Origin: Candidatus Brevibacterium intestinigallinarum
GTDB lineage: Bacteria; Actinomycetota; Actinomycetes; Actinomycetales; Brevibacteriaceae
DNA: 8,100 nt
Reading direction: 5' to 3'
Assembly: GCA_019117325.1 (NCBI GenBank)
Contig: DWZY01000269.1
Span: 1-8,100, forward strand
Every line of letters starts with the position of its first letter. The stretch's first letter is position 1. Below are positions 1-5,302 of this stretch, in pieces. Made by a program: the position numbers and the translations under genes. Below the pieces are notes generated by a model, which was given only the letters and a program-made list of their open reading frames with translations, was not told where the DNA came from and did not search any database.

Positions 1-61
1 AGGCGGTGGCGAGCGAGACGCCCGCATCCTGGGCGACGTCGCTGAGGCGCACGGCGGGCAT
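1..61 (-). CDS. LacI-family transcriptional regulator (N-terminal fragment)
   Basis: Only the first 20 codons are in the window; the gene runs off the left edge. They read MPAVRLSDVAQDAGVSLATA, which is the LacI/GalR helix-turn-helix start (the V-x-L-x-D-V-A-x-x-A-G-V-S-x-x-T pattern that holds the DNA-recognition helix). LacI-family proteins normally carry a C-terminal periplasmic-binding-protein-like sugar sensor, which cannot be seen here. The ATG at 59-61 has an AAGGAG ribosome binding site five bases upstream. The gene follows the isomerase and lyase genes on the same strand after a 165-base gap that holds its own candidate promoter and operator. The family assignment is firm. The role as local repressor of the polysaccharide genes is inferred from position and from the operator-like palindromes in the window. 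Confidence 0.88.
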   Translation of the reverse strand, partial: MPAVRLSDVAQDAGVSLATA

Positions 62-66
62 CGGGG

Positions 67-72
67 CTCCTT
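67..72 (-). promoter_or_regulatory. Ribosome binding site of the LacI-family gene
   Basis: The minus strand reads AAGGAG here, followed by five bases (CCCCG) and the ATG. It supports the start of the partial regulator gene. Confidence 0.75.
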
Positions 73-110
73 CTTCCAGGGTGGGCGCACCGGGGTGGTC
101 CGACGGACGG

Positions 111-129
111 CCGGGAAACGCTGTCCCGG
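111..129 (-). promoter_or_regulatory. Candidate LacI-type operator before the repressor gene
   Basis: A perfect six-base inverted repeat, CCGGGA and TCCCGG, flanks a seven-base core. Its CpG at 119-120 is the centre of a 14-mer, GGGAAACGCTGTCC (113-126). That 14-mer resembles the LacI-family core AAnCGnTT in seven of eight positions and matches palindromes upstream of the other genes of the locus. It starts seven bases downstream of a -10-like TATGCT (minus strand, 137-142), so it would cover the transcription start. Repressor autoregulation is the inferred use. Confidence 0.45.
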
Positions 130-136
130 GAGGGCC

Positions 137-142
137 AGCATA
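137..142 (-). promoter_or_regulatory. Possible -10 box of the LacI-family gene
   Basis: The minus strand reads TATGCT, four of six bases of the sigma-70-type -10 consensus, about 75 bases before the repressor ATG. No convincing -35 hexamer lies 16-18 bases further up, so this is a weak call. It rests mainly on the position of the palindrome directly downstream. Confidence 0.28.
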
Positions 143-226
143 ACGATCCGGCCATGGCCGCGAGGGCGTCACGGGAGGTTCGGGGCTGTGATCTCGCCCC
201 GGTCGCGCGCGGCATGCACAGCGCCC

Positions 227-1009
227 TCAGCGGGCGAGCTCCTCGCCGGCGGTGATCAGGGTGCGCAGCGCATCGGCCTCGCGCTGCAGCAGCGCCGGGT
301 CGTCGTCCGGGACGAACTCGAGCAGCGCGTCGCGGTCCATGCCGTTCGCGGCGAGGATCGCGAAGGCCGCCTCCCACAGGTCGGAGCGCTCGGCGAGCGG
401 CAGCCGCTCGCTGCGCGGCCACCAGGAGAACACGTGGATCGTGGAGGTGCGGGGCAGCGCCGCGCGCAGCGTGTCCAGCGCCTCCTGGGTGGGCATGTCC
501 TGGTGGGGCTGCCAGTAGGTGGTCACGTTCGCGCGCCCCACCTCGTCGAGCAGGCGCAGGGTGGAGCCGATCTCGTCGGTGAGGGTGCGGCCGTGGAACT
601 CGAGGCCGATCTCCAGGCCGTGCTCGGCGGCACGGTCGGCGAAGTCCTGGATCCGGCCGACGGCGCGGGCACGATCCTCGGCGGAGGTCTCCTCCGAGCC
701 GGTGCGGGTCGCCCACACCCGGACCCGCGGGACGCCGAGGGCGCGGGCCGCGGCGATCACCGCCCCGCCCTCGGCGTGCACCGCCGAGTCGGTGCCGACG
801 AAGGACAGATAGGAGCCGTAGGAGGTGACGACGAGGCCGGCGTCCTCGGTGAGGGTGCGGGCGTGCGTGGCCGCGTCGAGATCGCCCGGCGGGACGTGCG
901 CGTCGCCGGCCCATTCGATGCCCTCGAGTCCAGCGGCCGCGGCGTGGCGCACCACGTCCTCGGCCGGCAGCTCGCGGAAGGTGACGGAGCACAGGCCCGG
1001 GCGGATCAT
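227..1009 (-). CDS. TIM-barrel sugar phosphate isomerase/epimerase-like protein
   Basis: This 260-residue protein has the xylose-isomerase-like TIM-barrel pattern (AP endonuclease 2 superfamily). Visible landmarks are GIEWAGDAHVPPGD (residues 30-43), which follows the first helix; the strand IGLEFHG (134-140) with E137 and H139; YWQPHQD (165-171); IHVFSWW (191-197) with H192; and LLEFV (229-233) with E231. In this family such Glu and His residues at strand ends bind a divalent metal that drives aldose-ketose or epimer interconversion. There is no signal peptide, so the protein is cytoplasmic. The reading frame is open 44 codons further upstream, but those codons look non-coding, and the GGAGGG ribosome site sits just before the ATG at 1009. 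The gene lies downstream of the polysaccharide lyase on the same strand, so a role in using the released sugar is likely. The substrate cannot be read from the sequence. Confidence 0.85.
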   Translation of the reverse strand: MIRPGLCSVTFRELPAEDVVRHAAAAGLEGIEWAGDAHVPPGDLDAATHARTLTEDAGLVVTSYGSYLSFVGTDSAVHAEGGAVIAAARALGVPRVRVWATRTGSEETSAEDRARAVGRIQDFADRAAEHGLEIGLEFHGRTLTDEIGSTLRLLDEVGRANVTTYWQPHQDMPTQEALDTLRAALPRTSTIHVFSWWPRSERLPLAERSDLWEAAFAILAANGMDRDALLEFVPDDDPALLQREADALRTLITAGEELAR

Positions 1010-1015
1010 GCGGAT

Positions 1016-1021
1016 CCCTCC
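1016..1021 (-). promoter_or_regulatory. Ribosome binding site that fixes the isomerase start
   Basis: The minus strand reads GGAGGG, six bases before the ATG at 1009. The upstream in-frame ATG at 1141 would place this site inside the coding region, so the shorter 260-residue product is preferred. Confidence 0.7.
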
Positions 1022-1036
1022 GATCGCGACGAGGCA

Positions 1037-1050
1037 GGAAAGCGATTGTG
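1037..1050 (-). promoter_or_regulatory. Candidate LacI-type operator before the isomerase gene
   Basis: On the plus strand the site reads GGAAAGCGATTGTG. Its core AAGCGATT (1040-1047) fits the LacI-family core AAnCGnTT exactly, although the right arm departs from the palindrome seen at the other sites. It lies 27 bases before the isomerase start and just below a -10-like TACGGT on the minus strand (1054-1059) that has no clear -35. If functional, it would let the repressor control this gene separately from the lyase upstream. Confidence 0.38.
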
Positions 1051-1093
1051 GCCACCGTATCGCAGGCCGACGGTGCTTCCTCGAGGCGCTGCA

Positions 1094-1106
1094 GGCCCTC
1101 GGGGCC
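1094..1106 (-). other. Short GC hairpin after the lyase gene
   Basis: GGCCC and GGGCC can pair around a three-base loop, 65-77 bases past the lyase stop codon. The stem is only five base pairs and no T-run follows on the minus strand. It is therefore a poor intrinsic terminator and may have no function. Read-through from the lyase into the isomerase gene remains possible. Confidence 0.15.
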
Positions 1107-1170
1107 CACGACGGCGGGCGGTGAGCGAGCGCATCGGCCACGGTGAGCTCAGCGTACGAGGCCTCATGGT

Positions 1171-3522
1171 CTACGGGGCGAGCGTGACGAGGACCGAGCG
1201 CCCGCCCAGCCCGGAGGTGTCCACGGTGAGGTCGAGGCGCCCCCGCACCTGCCTGACGCTCACCCGGTCCGTGTCCGTCGCCTGCAGGCGCGGGGCGCCC
1301 TCGAGCTCGAGACGGACGGTGTCCTGACGGTGGGTCGGATCCGAGATGCTGAGCTCACGCGCGCGCCCGACGTCCTGCATCATCACGCAGGCGGGTCCCC
1401 GCGCCGCGACGTCCCGCACCCGTCCCTCGGCCCAGAAGTTCACTGCGAGCACCCGACCCGCACGGACCGCCTGTGCGACGTCGTCGTTGCGGACGATCTC
1501 CGCGCCGGGGTCCGAGGCGGCGCGGCGGGTCGCCTCCTCCCCGGCCCCTGGCAGCAGCACGTAGGCGTACGAGGAGCCCTCCCCGGGGTGCACCGCCTCG
1601 AGCGTCGCGTAGTGGCGGCGGAGGGTCTCCTCGCTCCCCGATGCGTGGTTGCGGCTCCAGCTGCCTGCGCGCTCATCCTGCACAGCCCGCAGGCGGGTGT
1701 CCTCGAGCAGCACGTACCCGCCGGTCCCCTCCAGATGGGCCCAGGTCGCGCCGTCGACCTCGACGGGGTCCGCGCCGATCGCCTCCCCGTCCACCAGCAG
1801 CCGGCCCGGCCGCGCGCCGAGGTTGCGGTGCTCGAGGACCGTCTTCGTCTCGGCGCGGGTGCCTGTGCGGATGTCGCTGCCCAGGGCGACGATCCGGTCC
1901 TCGAGCAGCAGCCACGTCTTGCGTGCGGTGAGGCCGGTGCCGCCCGGGGCGATCAGGTGCTGGCCGGCCAGCGTCATCGTCCCGAGGGTGGTGGCGCCGG
2001 CCCATTCGGCGTCCTCGGGGACGGACTCGCCCCACTGTCCTTCGACCCGGGGCGGCAGCGGCGTCGTGTCGACGGTGGTGCCGGGCAGCCCCTGCAGGTC
2101 GCAGGTCGCCCAGAACTCGTCGTCGAAGTGGTCGTCGGTCTGGGGCAGATAGAGGTAGACCATCCCCTGCGAGGTCAGGCTCCCGTGCTCGTTCTCCCCG
2201 TTGCCGCACTCGTACCAGGCGATGCGGTCGCTGCACATGGCCACACAGGCGCTCCAGCCGCCGCTCCCGCGATGGACCACCCGGTCCATCTGCGGGAACA
2301 CGGTGGGTCCCGGCGGCAGGCGGTGCGCGCCCACGTCGGAGTCCATCAGCGCGCTCACGAGGGCGAGGCGGGTGATCGGGCCCTCGTGGAGGATGGTCGC
2401 TGCGGAGTTGTCCTCGATCCAGCCCCGGCACAGGCCCCGCCACCTCTGCGCGGTCTCCTCGTCGACCGCTTCGGACAGCCGCAGGACCGCCTCGATCGCA
2501 TCGTTGCCGTTGTCGAGGGAGCGCTCGGCCTCCCGGGAGATCGCCCGGCCCCGCACGGCGTCCATCATCCGGCCCTCGTGGATCAGCGGGGCGAAGGAGC
2601 GCTCGACCGCATCGGTGAGGTTCGCGCGGGAGGGGTCGTCGATGTCGTGCGCCGTGCCGGCGAGCAGGGCGAACAGCCTCGACAGCCCGGAGAGCAGCAC
2701 GAGGCCGTAGGTTCCGGTGTAGCCGATCGTCGAATGCTGGATGAACGAACCGTCCTCGTAGAAGCCGTTGCCCTTGTCGACGATCTGCCAGACGGCCGAG
2801 AGCCCGGCGATGGCGTGCGCCAGCCTCTCCCGGTCGCGCCCGACGATGGAGCGGATGATCACCGCCTGGCACAGATCGACACGGTTCGCTCCTTCGGAGG
2901 TGATCCGGCCGCGCTCCTCGGGGAACTGCTCCCAGGGGTCGGGGACGTAGAAGTCGATCGAGTCGCCGAAGGCGGCGACGTCCTCGTCGGCGAGGTGCTC
3001 GCGAAGGATCGCCATGGCGTCCGCGAGGGCGCGCGTCACCCCGATCTCCCAGGTCCACCAGTTGCCGTACTCGGGCTGGGACGGGTTGTAGATCCGGGAC
3101 CGGAAGTCACGCAGGCCGACGATGACGAGATCGCGGAGCGTCGCGTCGTCGTGGTGCCGTGAGCCGGGCGTCGCCCATGCCGTCGCGAGGTGGGCGAGCC
3201 GCTGGACGGTCGTGGTGAGGTTCGGGTCCGCGTCGTAGTCGAGATCGGCGAAGACGGTGGCGGAGCCGGCGGGGTTCAGCTGGTCCAGGAACTCGTCGGC
3301 GTCGCTGTCGATGTCCTCGATCAGATCGTCGAAGCGGGCCTGGCCGGGGACGAGCAGGTGCCGGCCGGTGAGCTGGTCGACCCAGCGCGAGGCGAGCTCC
3401 TCGAACCCGTCGTCCTCGAGCTCCGGTGCCGCGGCGGCGAGATCCGGGGCGAGCAGGGCGAGGGCGCCGACGAGGCCGCCCGCGCCGGCTGTGTGCAGGA
3501 GATGACGACGAGTGGGCTGCAT
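1171..3522 (-). CDS. Tat-exported polysaccharide lyase family 8 (hyaluronate/chondroitin/xanthan lyase type)
   Basis: This 783-residue protein is close to the usual PL8 length. Residues 1-33 are a twin-arginine signal (PTRRHLL, hydrophobic stretch, then DLAAAAP), so it is exported folded. An alpha-toroid domain (about 40-400) carries NWWTWEIG (154-161), GANRVDL (N213), DGSFIQHSTIGYTGTYG (H263, Y272) and RGRAISR (R326). The beta-sheet domain starts near MDRVVHR (412-418) and holds YECGNGEN (437-444, E438). The spacings N to H of 50, H to Y of 9 and Y to R of 54 are those of known PL8 enzymes. PL8 lyases beta-eliminate the bond next to a uronic acid, leaving a 4,5-unsaturated end. The start is set by GGAGGT four bases upstream and by the signal peptide; the open frame further upstream is not coding. 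The two divergent sulfatase genes make a sulfated glycosaminoglycan the likeliest substrate, but hyaluronan or xanthan is not excluded. Confidence 0.93.
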   Translation of the reverse strand: MQPTRRHLLHTAGAGGLVGALALLAPDLAAAAPELEDDGFEELASRWVDQLTGRHLLVPGQARFDDLIEDIDSDADEFLDQLNPAGSATVFADLDYDADPNLTTTVQRLAHLATAWATPGSRHHDDATLRDLVIVGLRDFRSRIYNPSQPEYGNWWTWEIGVTRALADAMAILREHLADEDVAAFGDSIDFYVPDPWEQFPEERGRITSEGANRVDLCQAVIIRSIVGRDRERLAHAIAGLSAVWQIVDKGNGFYEDGSFIQHSTIGYTGTYGLVLLSGLSRLFALLAGTAHDIDDPSRANLTDAVERSFAPLIHEGRMMDAVRGRAISREAERSLDNGNDAIEAVLRLSEAVDEETAQRWRGLCRGWIEDNSAATILHEGPITRLALVSALMDSDVGAHRLPPGPTVFPQMDRVVHRGSGGWSACVAMCSDRIAWYECGNGENEHGSLTSQGMVYLYLPQTDDHFDDEFWATCDLQGLPGTTVDTTPLPPRVEGQWGESVPEDAEWAGATTLGTMTLAGQHLIAPGGTGLTARKTWLLLEDRIVALGSDIRTGTRAETKTVLEHRNLGARPGRLLVDGEAIGADPVEVDGATWAHLEGTGGYVLLEDTRLRAVQDERAGSWSRNHASGSEETLRRHYATLEAVHPGEGSSYAYVLLPGAGEEATRRAASDPGAEIVRNDDVAQAVRAGRVLAVNFWAEGRVRDVAARGPACVMMQDVGRARELSISDPTHRQDTVRLELEGAPRLQATDTDRVSVRQVRGRLDLTVDTSGLGGRSVLVTLAP

Positions 3523-3526
3523 GAGG

Positions 3527-3532
3527 ACCTCC
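3527..3532 (-). promoter_or_regulatory. Ribosome binding site that fixes the lyase start
   Basis: The minus strand reads GGAGGT, four bases before the ATG at 3522. The ORF is open for another 219 codons upstream, across the promoter and into the divergent sulfatase gene. This site and the Tat signal directly after the ATG identify the true start. Confidence 0.75.
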
Positions 3533-3595
3533 GGGGTCTGCTGCACGGCTCCCGGGGCGGCGGTGCCGCGGTGCGCCGGACAGGCGATCGGTGAG

Positions 3596-3609
3596 GGAAA
3601 TCGCATTCC
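3596..3609. promoter_or_regulatory. Candidate LacI-type operator of the lyase promoter
   Basis: GGAAATCGCATTCC is an imperfect palindrome with GGAA and TTCC arms and a central CpG at 3602-3603. It begins seven bases downstream of the lyase -10 box, so it would cover about +1 to +14, where a LacI-type repressor blocks initiation. It also lies some 180 bases ahead of the sulfatase start in the shared divergent region. Together with a second site at 3735-3748 it matches the pattern GGnAAnCGnnTnCC completely. Confidence 0.5.
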
Positions 3610-3616
3610 GCTCTCG

Positions 3617-3644
3617 ACGTTAGTGCGTCCGGGTTCTCTGTCAA
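3617..3644 (-). promoter_or_regulatory. Lyase promoter with consensus -35
   Basis: The minus strand has a perfect TTGACA (3639-3644), a 16-base spacer and TAACGT (3617-3622) as the -10. The -10 matches the consensus at the three most conserved positions (T, A and final T). It would start transcription near 3610, giving a leader of about 90 bases. This is the best vegetative promoter visible in the window. Confidence 0.6.
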
Positions 3645-3702
3645 CGGACAAGTCGGACGACACGGCCGCTGCGGGCCTCGCCTGCCCGCAGAACTCACCT
3701 AT

Positions 3703-3711
3703 TGCTACCCT
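3703..3711 (+). promoter_or_regulatory. Possible extended -10 promoter of the sulfatase operon
   Basis: The plus strand reads TGCTACCCT, an extended -10 (TG, one base, TAnnnT). No good -35 is present about 17 bases upstream, which is typical when the TG extension is used. Transcription would begin near 3718, leaving a leader of about 70 bases that contains the palindrome at 3735-3748. This is a weak call made by eye. Confidence 0.3.
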
Positions 3712-3734
3712 GCACGGCCGCGGCAGCTTCCCCG

Positions 3735-3748
3735 GGCAAGCGTCTGCC
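3735..3748. promoter_or_regulatory. Candidate LacI-type operator of the sulfatase operon
   Basis: GGCAAGCGTCTGCC has GGCA and TGCC arms around a CpG centre (3741-3742). It fits GGnAAnCGnnTnCC, as does the lyase operator candidate. It lies 42 bases before the sulfatase GTG and downstream of the proposed extended -10, where a bound repressor could block transcription. Confidence 0.42.
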
Positions 3749-3779
3749 GATAGCGTGGCGACTGCTCTGCTCCGACTCC

Positions 3780-3786
3780 GAGAGGT
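3780..3786 (+). promoter_or_regulatory. Ribosome binding site of sulfatase 1
   Basis: GAGAGGT is followed by four bases and GTG (3791), or by ten bases and ATG (3797). Neighbouring genes use spacings of four to six bases, so the GTG is slightly preferred. The choice changes the protein by only two residues. Confidence 0.55.
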
Positions 3787-3790
3787 CACG

Positions 3791-5302
3791 GTGACGATGT
3801 CTGGCAGGTCCCCGGGCGACACGCCCCCCAATGTGCTGCTCCTGGTCACCGATGACCAGGGGGCCTGGGCGCTGGGCTCGAGGATGCCCGAGCTGCACAC
3901 CCCGACGCTCGACCGCCTCCAGCGGGAGGGCATGACCTTCGACCGGTTCTTCTGCGCCTCACCGGTCTGCTCGCCGGCCCGCGCGAGCCTCGCCACCGGA
4001 CGGATGCCCTCCGCCCACGGCGTCCACGACTGGATCCGACCCGAGGCCCTCGCCCGCACCGCCTCACCGACGCCGCCGTTCGACCCGGACTTCCTCGAGC
4101 GCGCCGCGGGAGCCGATTCGATCGCCGCGATGCTCTCGCGCGGGGGATACCGCTGCGGGATGGTGGGCAAGTGGCACATGGGCTCCTCCGACCGTCCCGC
4201 GCCCGGCTTCGACTACTGGTGGGCGCACCAGCTCGGCGGCGGCCCCTACCACGGCGCCCCGATCTGGCGGTTCGACGAGGAGACCGGGACCCCGGTGCGC
4301 CCCGCGGAGCCGGCCGAGGAGCCCGCCCATCTCACCGACGCGATCACCCGGCAGGGCCTGGACTTCCTGCGCCGCATCGATGACGGGGACGACACCGCCC
4401 CGTTCTTCCTCCAGGTGAACTGGACCGCGCCCCACGACCCCTGGTTCGACGTCAACCATCCCCAGGAGCTGCTCGACCTCTACGCGGACACCGACTTCCC
4501 CTCCGTGCCCGCACCTCCGCTGCATCCGTGGTTCCGCGAGGAGAACTTCCGGCGCGCCGTGGCGGACCGGCACAGCGCGCTCGCCGGCTACTGCGCAGCG
4601 GTCAGCGGTGTGGATCGCAGCATCAGCGCGCTCCTGGACGATCTCGAGCAGCGTGGTCTGCTCGAGAACACGATCGTCGTCTTCACCTCGGACAACGGAT
4701 TCTCCTGCGGGCATCACGGGATCTGGGGGAAGGGGAACGGGACCTTCCCGCTGAACTTCTGGGAGCCGTCGATCACGGTTCCGTTCATCGTGCGCTGGCC
4801 GGGACGGATCCCGGCCGGTGCCGTGGACTCACGCCCGGCCTCGGCGGTGGACCTCCTCGACACCCTCGCGGAGCTCACCGGCGCCGTCCCGCACGAGGAT
4901 CCGCTGCGCGCAGGGCGTTCGCTGGCCCCGCGCCTGCTCCACGACGCAGCAGGGGCACCGGGCACCGTCGAGGGCGAAGAGGCGGCGGTCGTGATCCATG
5001 ACGAGTACGGGGCGAACCGCATGCTGCGCACCGAGCGCTGGAAGCTGGTCCTGCGCCGCGAGGGCCCCACGGAGCTCTACGACCTGCTGGAGGACCCCGA
5101 CGAGGTCCACGACCTCTCGACGGATCCTGCGCACGGCAGCAGGCTCCGGGAGCTCAGCGGGGCGCTGGAGGACTGGTTCGCGAAGCACAGCACGGAGTCG
5201 CTGGACGGCTGGCACTCCACCATCGACGGCACCGGCCAGGTGGCGCCCGCTGACCGGACGACACCCCCAGGAGGAGGCCACGATGCGCAGCGACGCGCCT
5301 GA
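3791..5302 (+). CDS. Cysteine-type (formylglycine) sulfatase 1, cytoplasmic
   Basis: This 503-residue protein of the alkaline phosphatase superfamily is a type I sulfatase. NVLLLVTDDQG (14-24) supplies the calcium ligands D21 and D22. VCSPARASLATGR (59-71) is the sulfatase signature, in which C60 of the C-x-P-x-R core is converted to formylglycine. GKWHMG (126-131), APHDP (213-217), SDNG (300-303) and GIWGKGN (310-316) supply the remaining Lys, His, Asp and Asn active-site residues. The enzyme hydrolyses sulfate esters. No signal peptide or membrane segment is present, so it acts in the cytoplasm, most likely on imported sulfated oligosaccharides made by the divergent PL8 lyase. It is the first gene of an operon and overlaps sulfatase 2 by 20 bases. 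Start GTG 3791 or ATG 3797. The sulfate position attacked cannot be determined by eye. Confidence 0.93.
   Translation: MTMSGRSPGDTPPNVLLLVTDDQGAWALGSRMPELHTPTLDRLQREGMTFDRFFCASPVCSPARASLATGRMPSAHGVHDWIRPEALARTASPTPPFDPDFLERAAGADSIAAMLSRGGYRCGMVGKWHMGSSDRPAPGFDYWWAHQLGGGPYHGAPIWRFDEETGTPVRPAEPAEEPAHLTDAITRQGLDFLRRIDDGDDTAPFFLQVNWTAPHDPWFDVNHPQELLDLYADTDFPSVPAPPLHPWFREENFRRAVADRHSALAGYCAAVSGVDRSISALLDDLEQRGLLENTIVVFTSDNGFSCGHHGIWGKGNGTFPLNFWEPSITVPFIVRWPGRIPAGAVDSRPASAVDLLDTLAELTGAVPHEDPLRAGRSLAPRLLHDAAGAPGTVEGEEAAVVIHDEYGANRMLRTERWKLVLRREGPTELYDLLEDPDEVHDLSTDPAHGSRLRELSGALEDWFAKHSTESLDGWHSTIDGTGQVAPADRTTPPGGGHDAQRRA
5269..5277 (+). promoter_or_regulatory. Ribosome binding site of sulfatase 2 inside sulfatase 1
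   Basis: AGGAGGAGG lies five bases before the ATG at 5283, within the last codons of sulfatase 1. It is the strongest Shine-Dalgarno in the window. It sets the start of the second sulfatase, for which the frame is open 95 codons further upstream. Confidence 0.8.

Noticed and set aside
1010..1141. A 44-codon N-terminal extension of the isomerase
   Set aside because: It has no conserved content and would place the GGAGGG ribosome site and the operator candidate inside the gene.
1330..3162. A 610-codon plus-strand ORF opposite the lyase
   Set aside because: It is the antisense shadow of a clearly conserved PL8 gene, with an Arg/Gly/Val-rich translation, no recognisable domain and no ribosome site.
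3523..4179. A 219-codon in-frame N-terminal extension of the lyase
   Set aside because: It crosses the lyase promoter and runs antisense through sulfatase 1. The Tat signal and GGAGGT at 3522-3532 mark the true start.
4064..4717. A 217-codon minus-strand ORF opposite sulfatase 1
   Set aside because: It is an antisense shadow; high G+C keeps stop codons rare in this frame.
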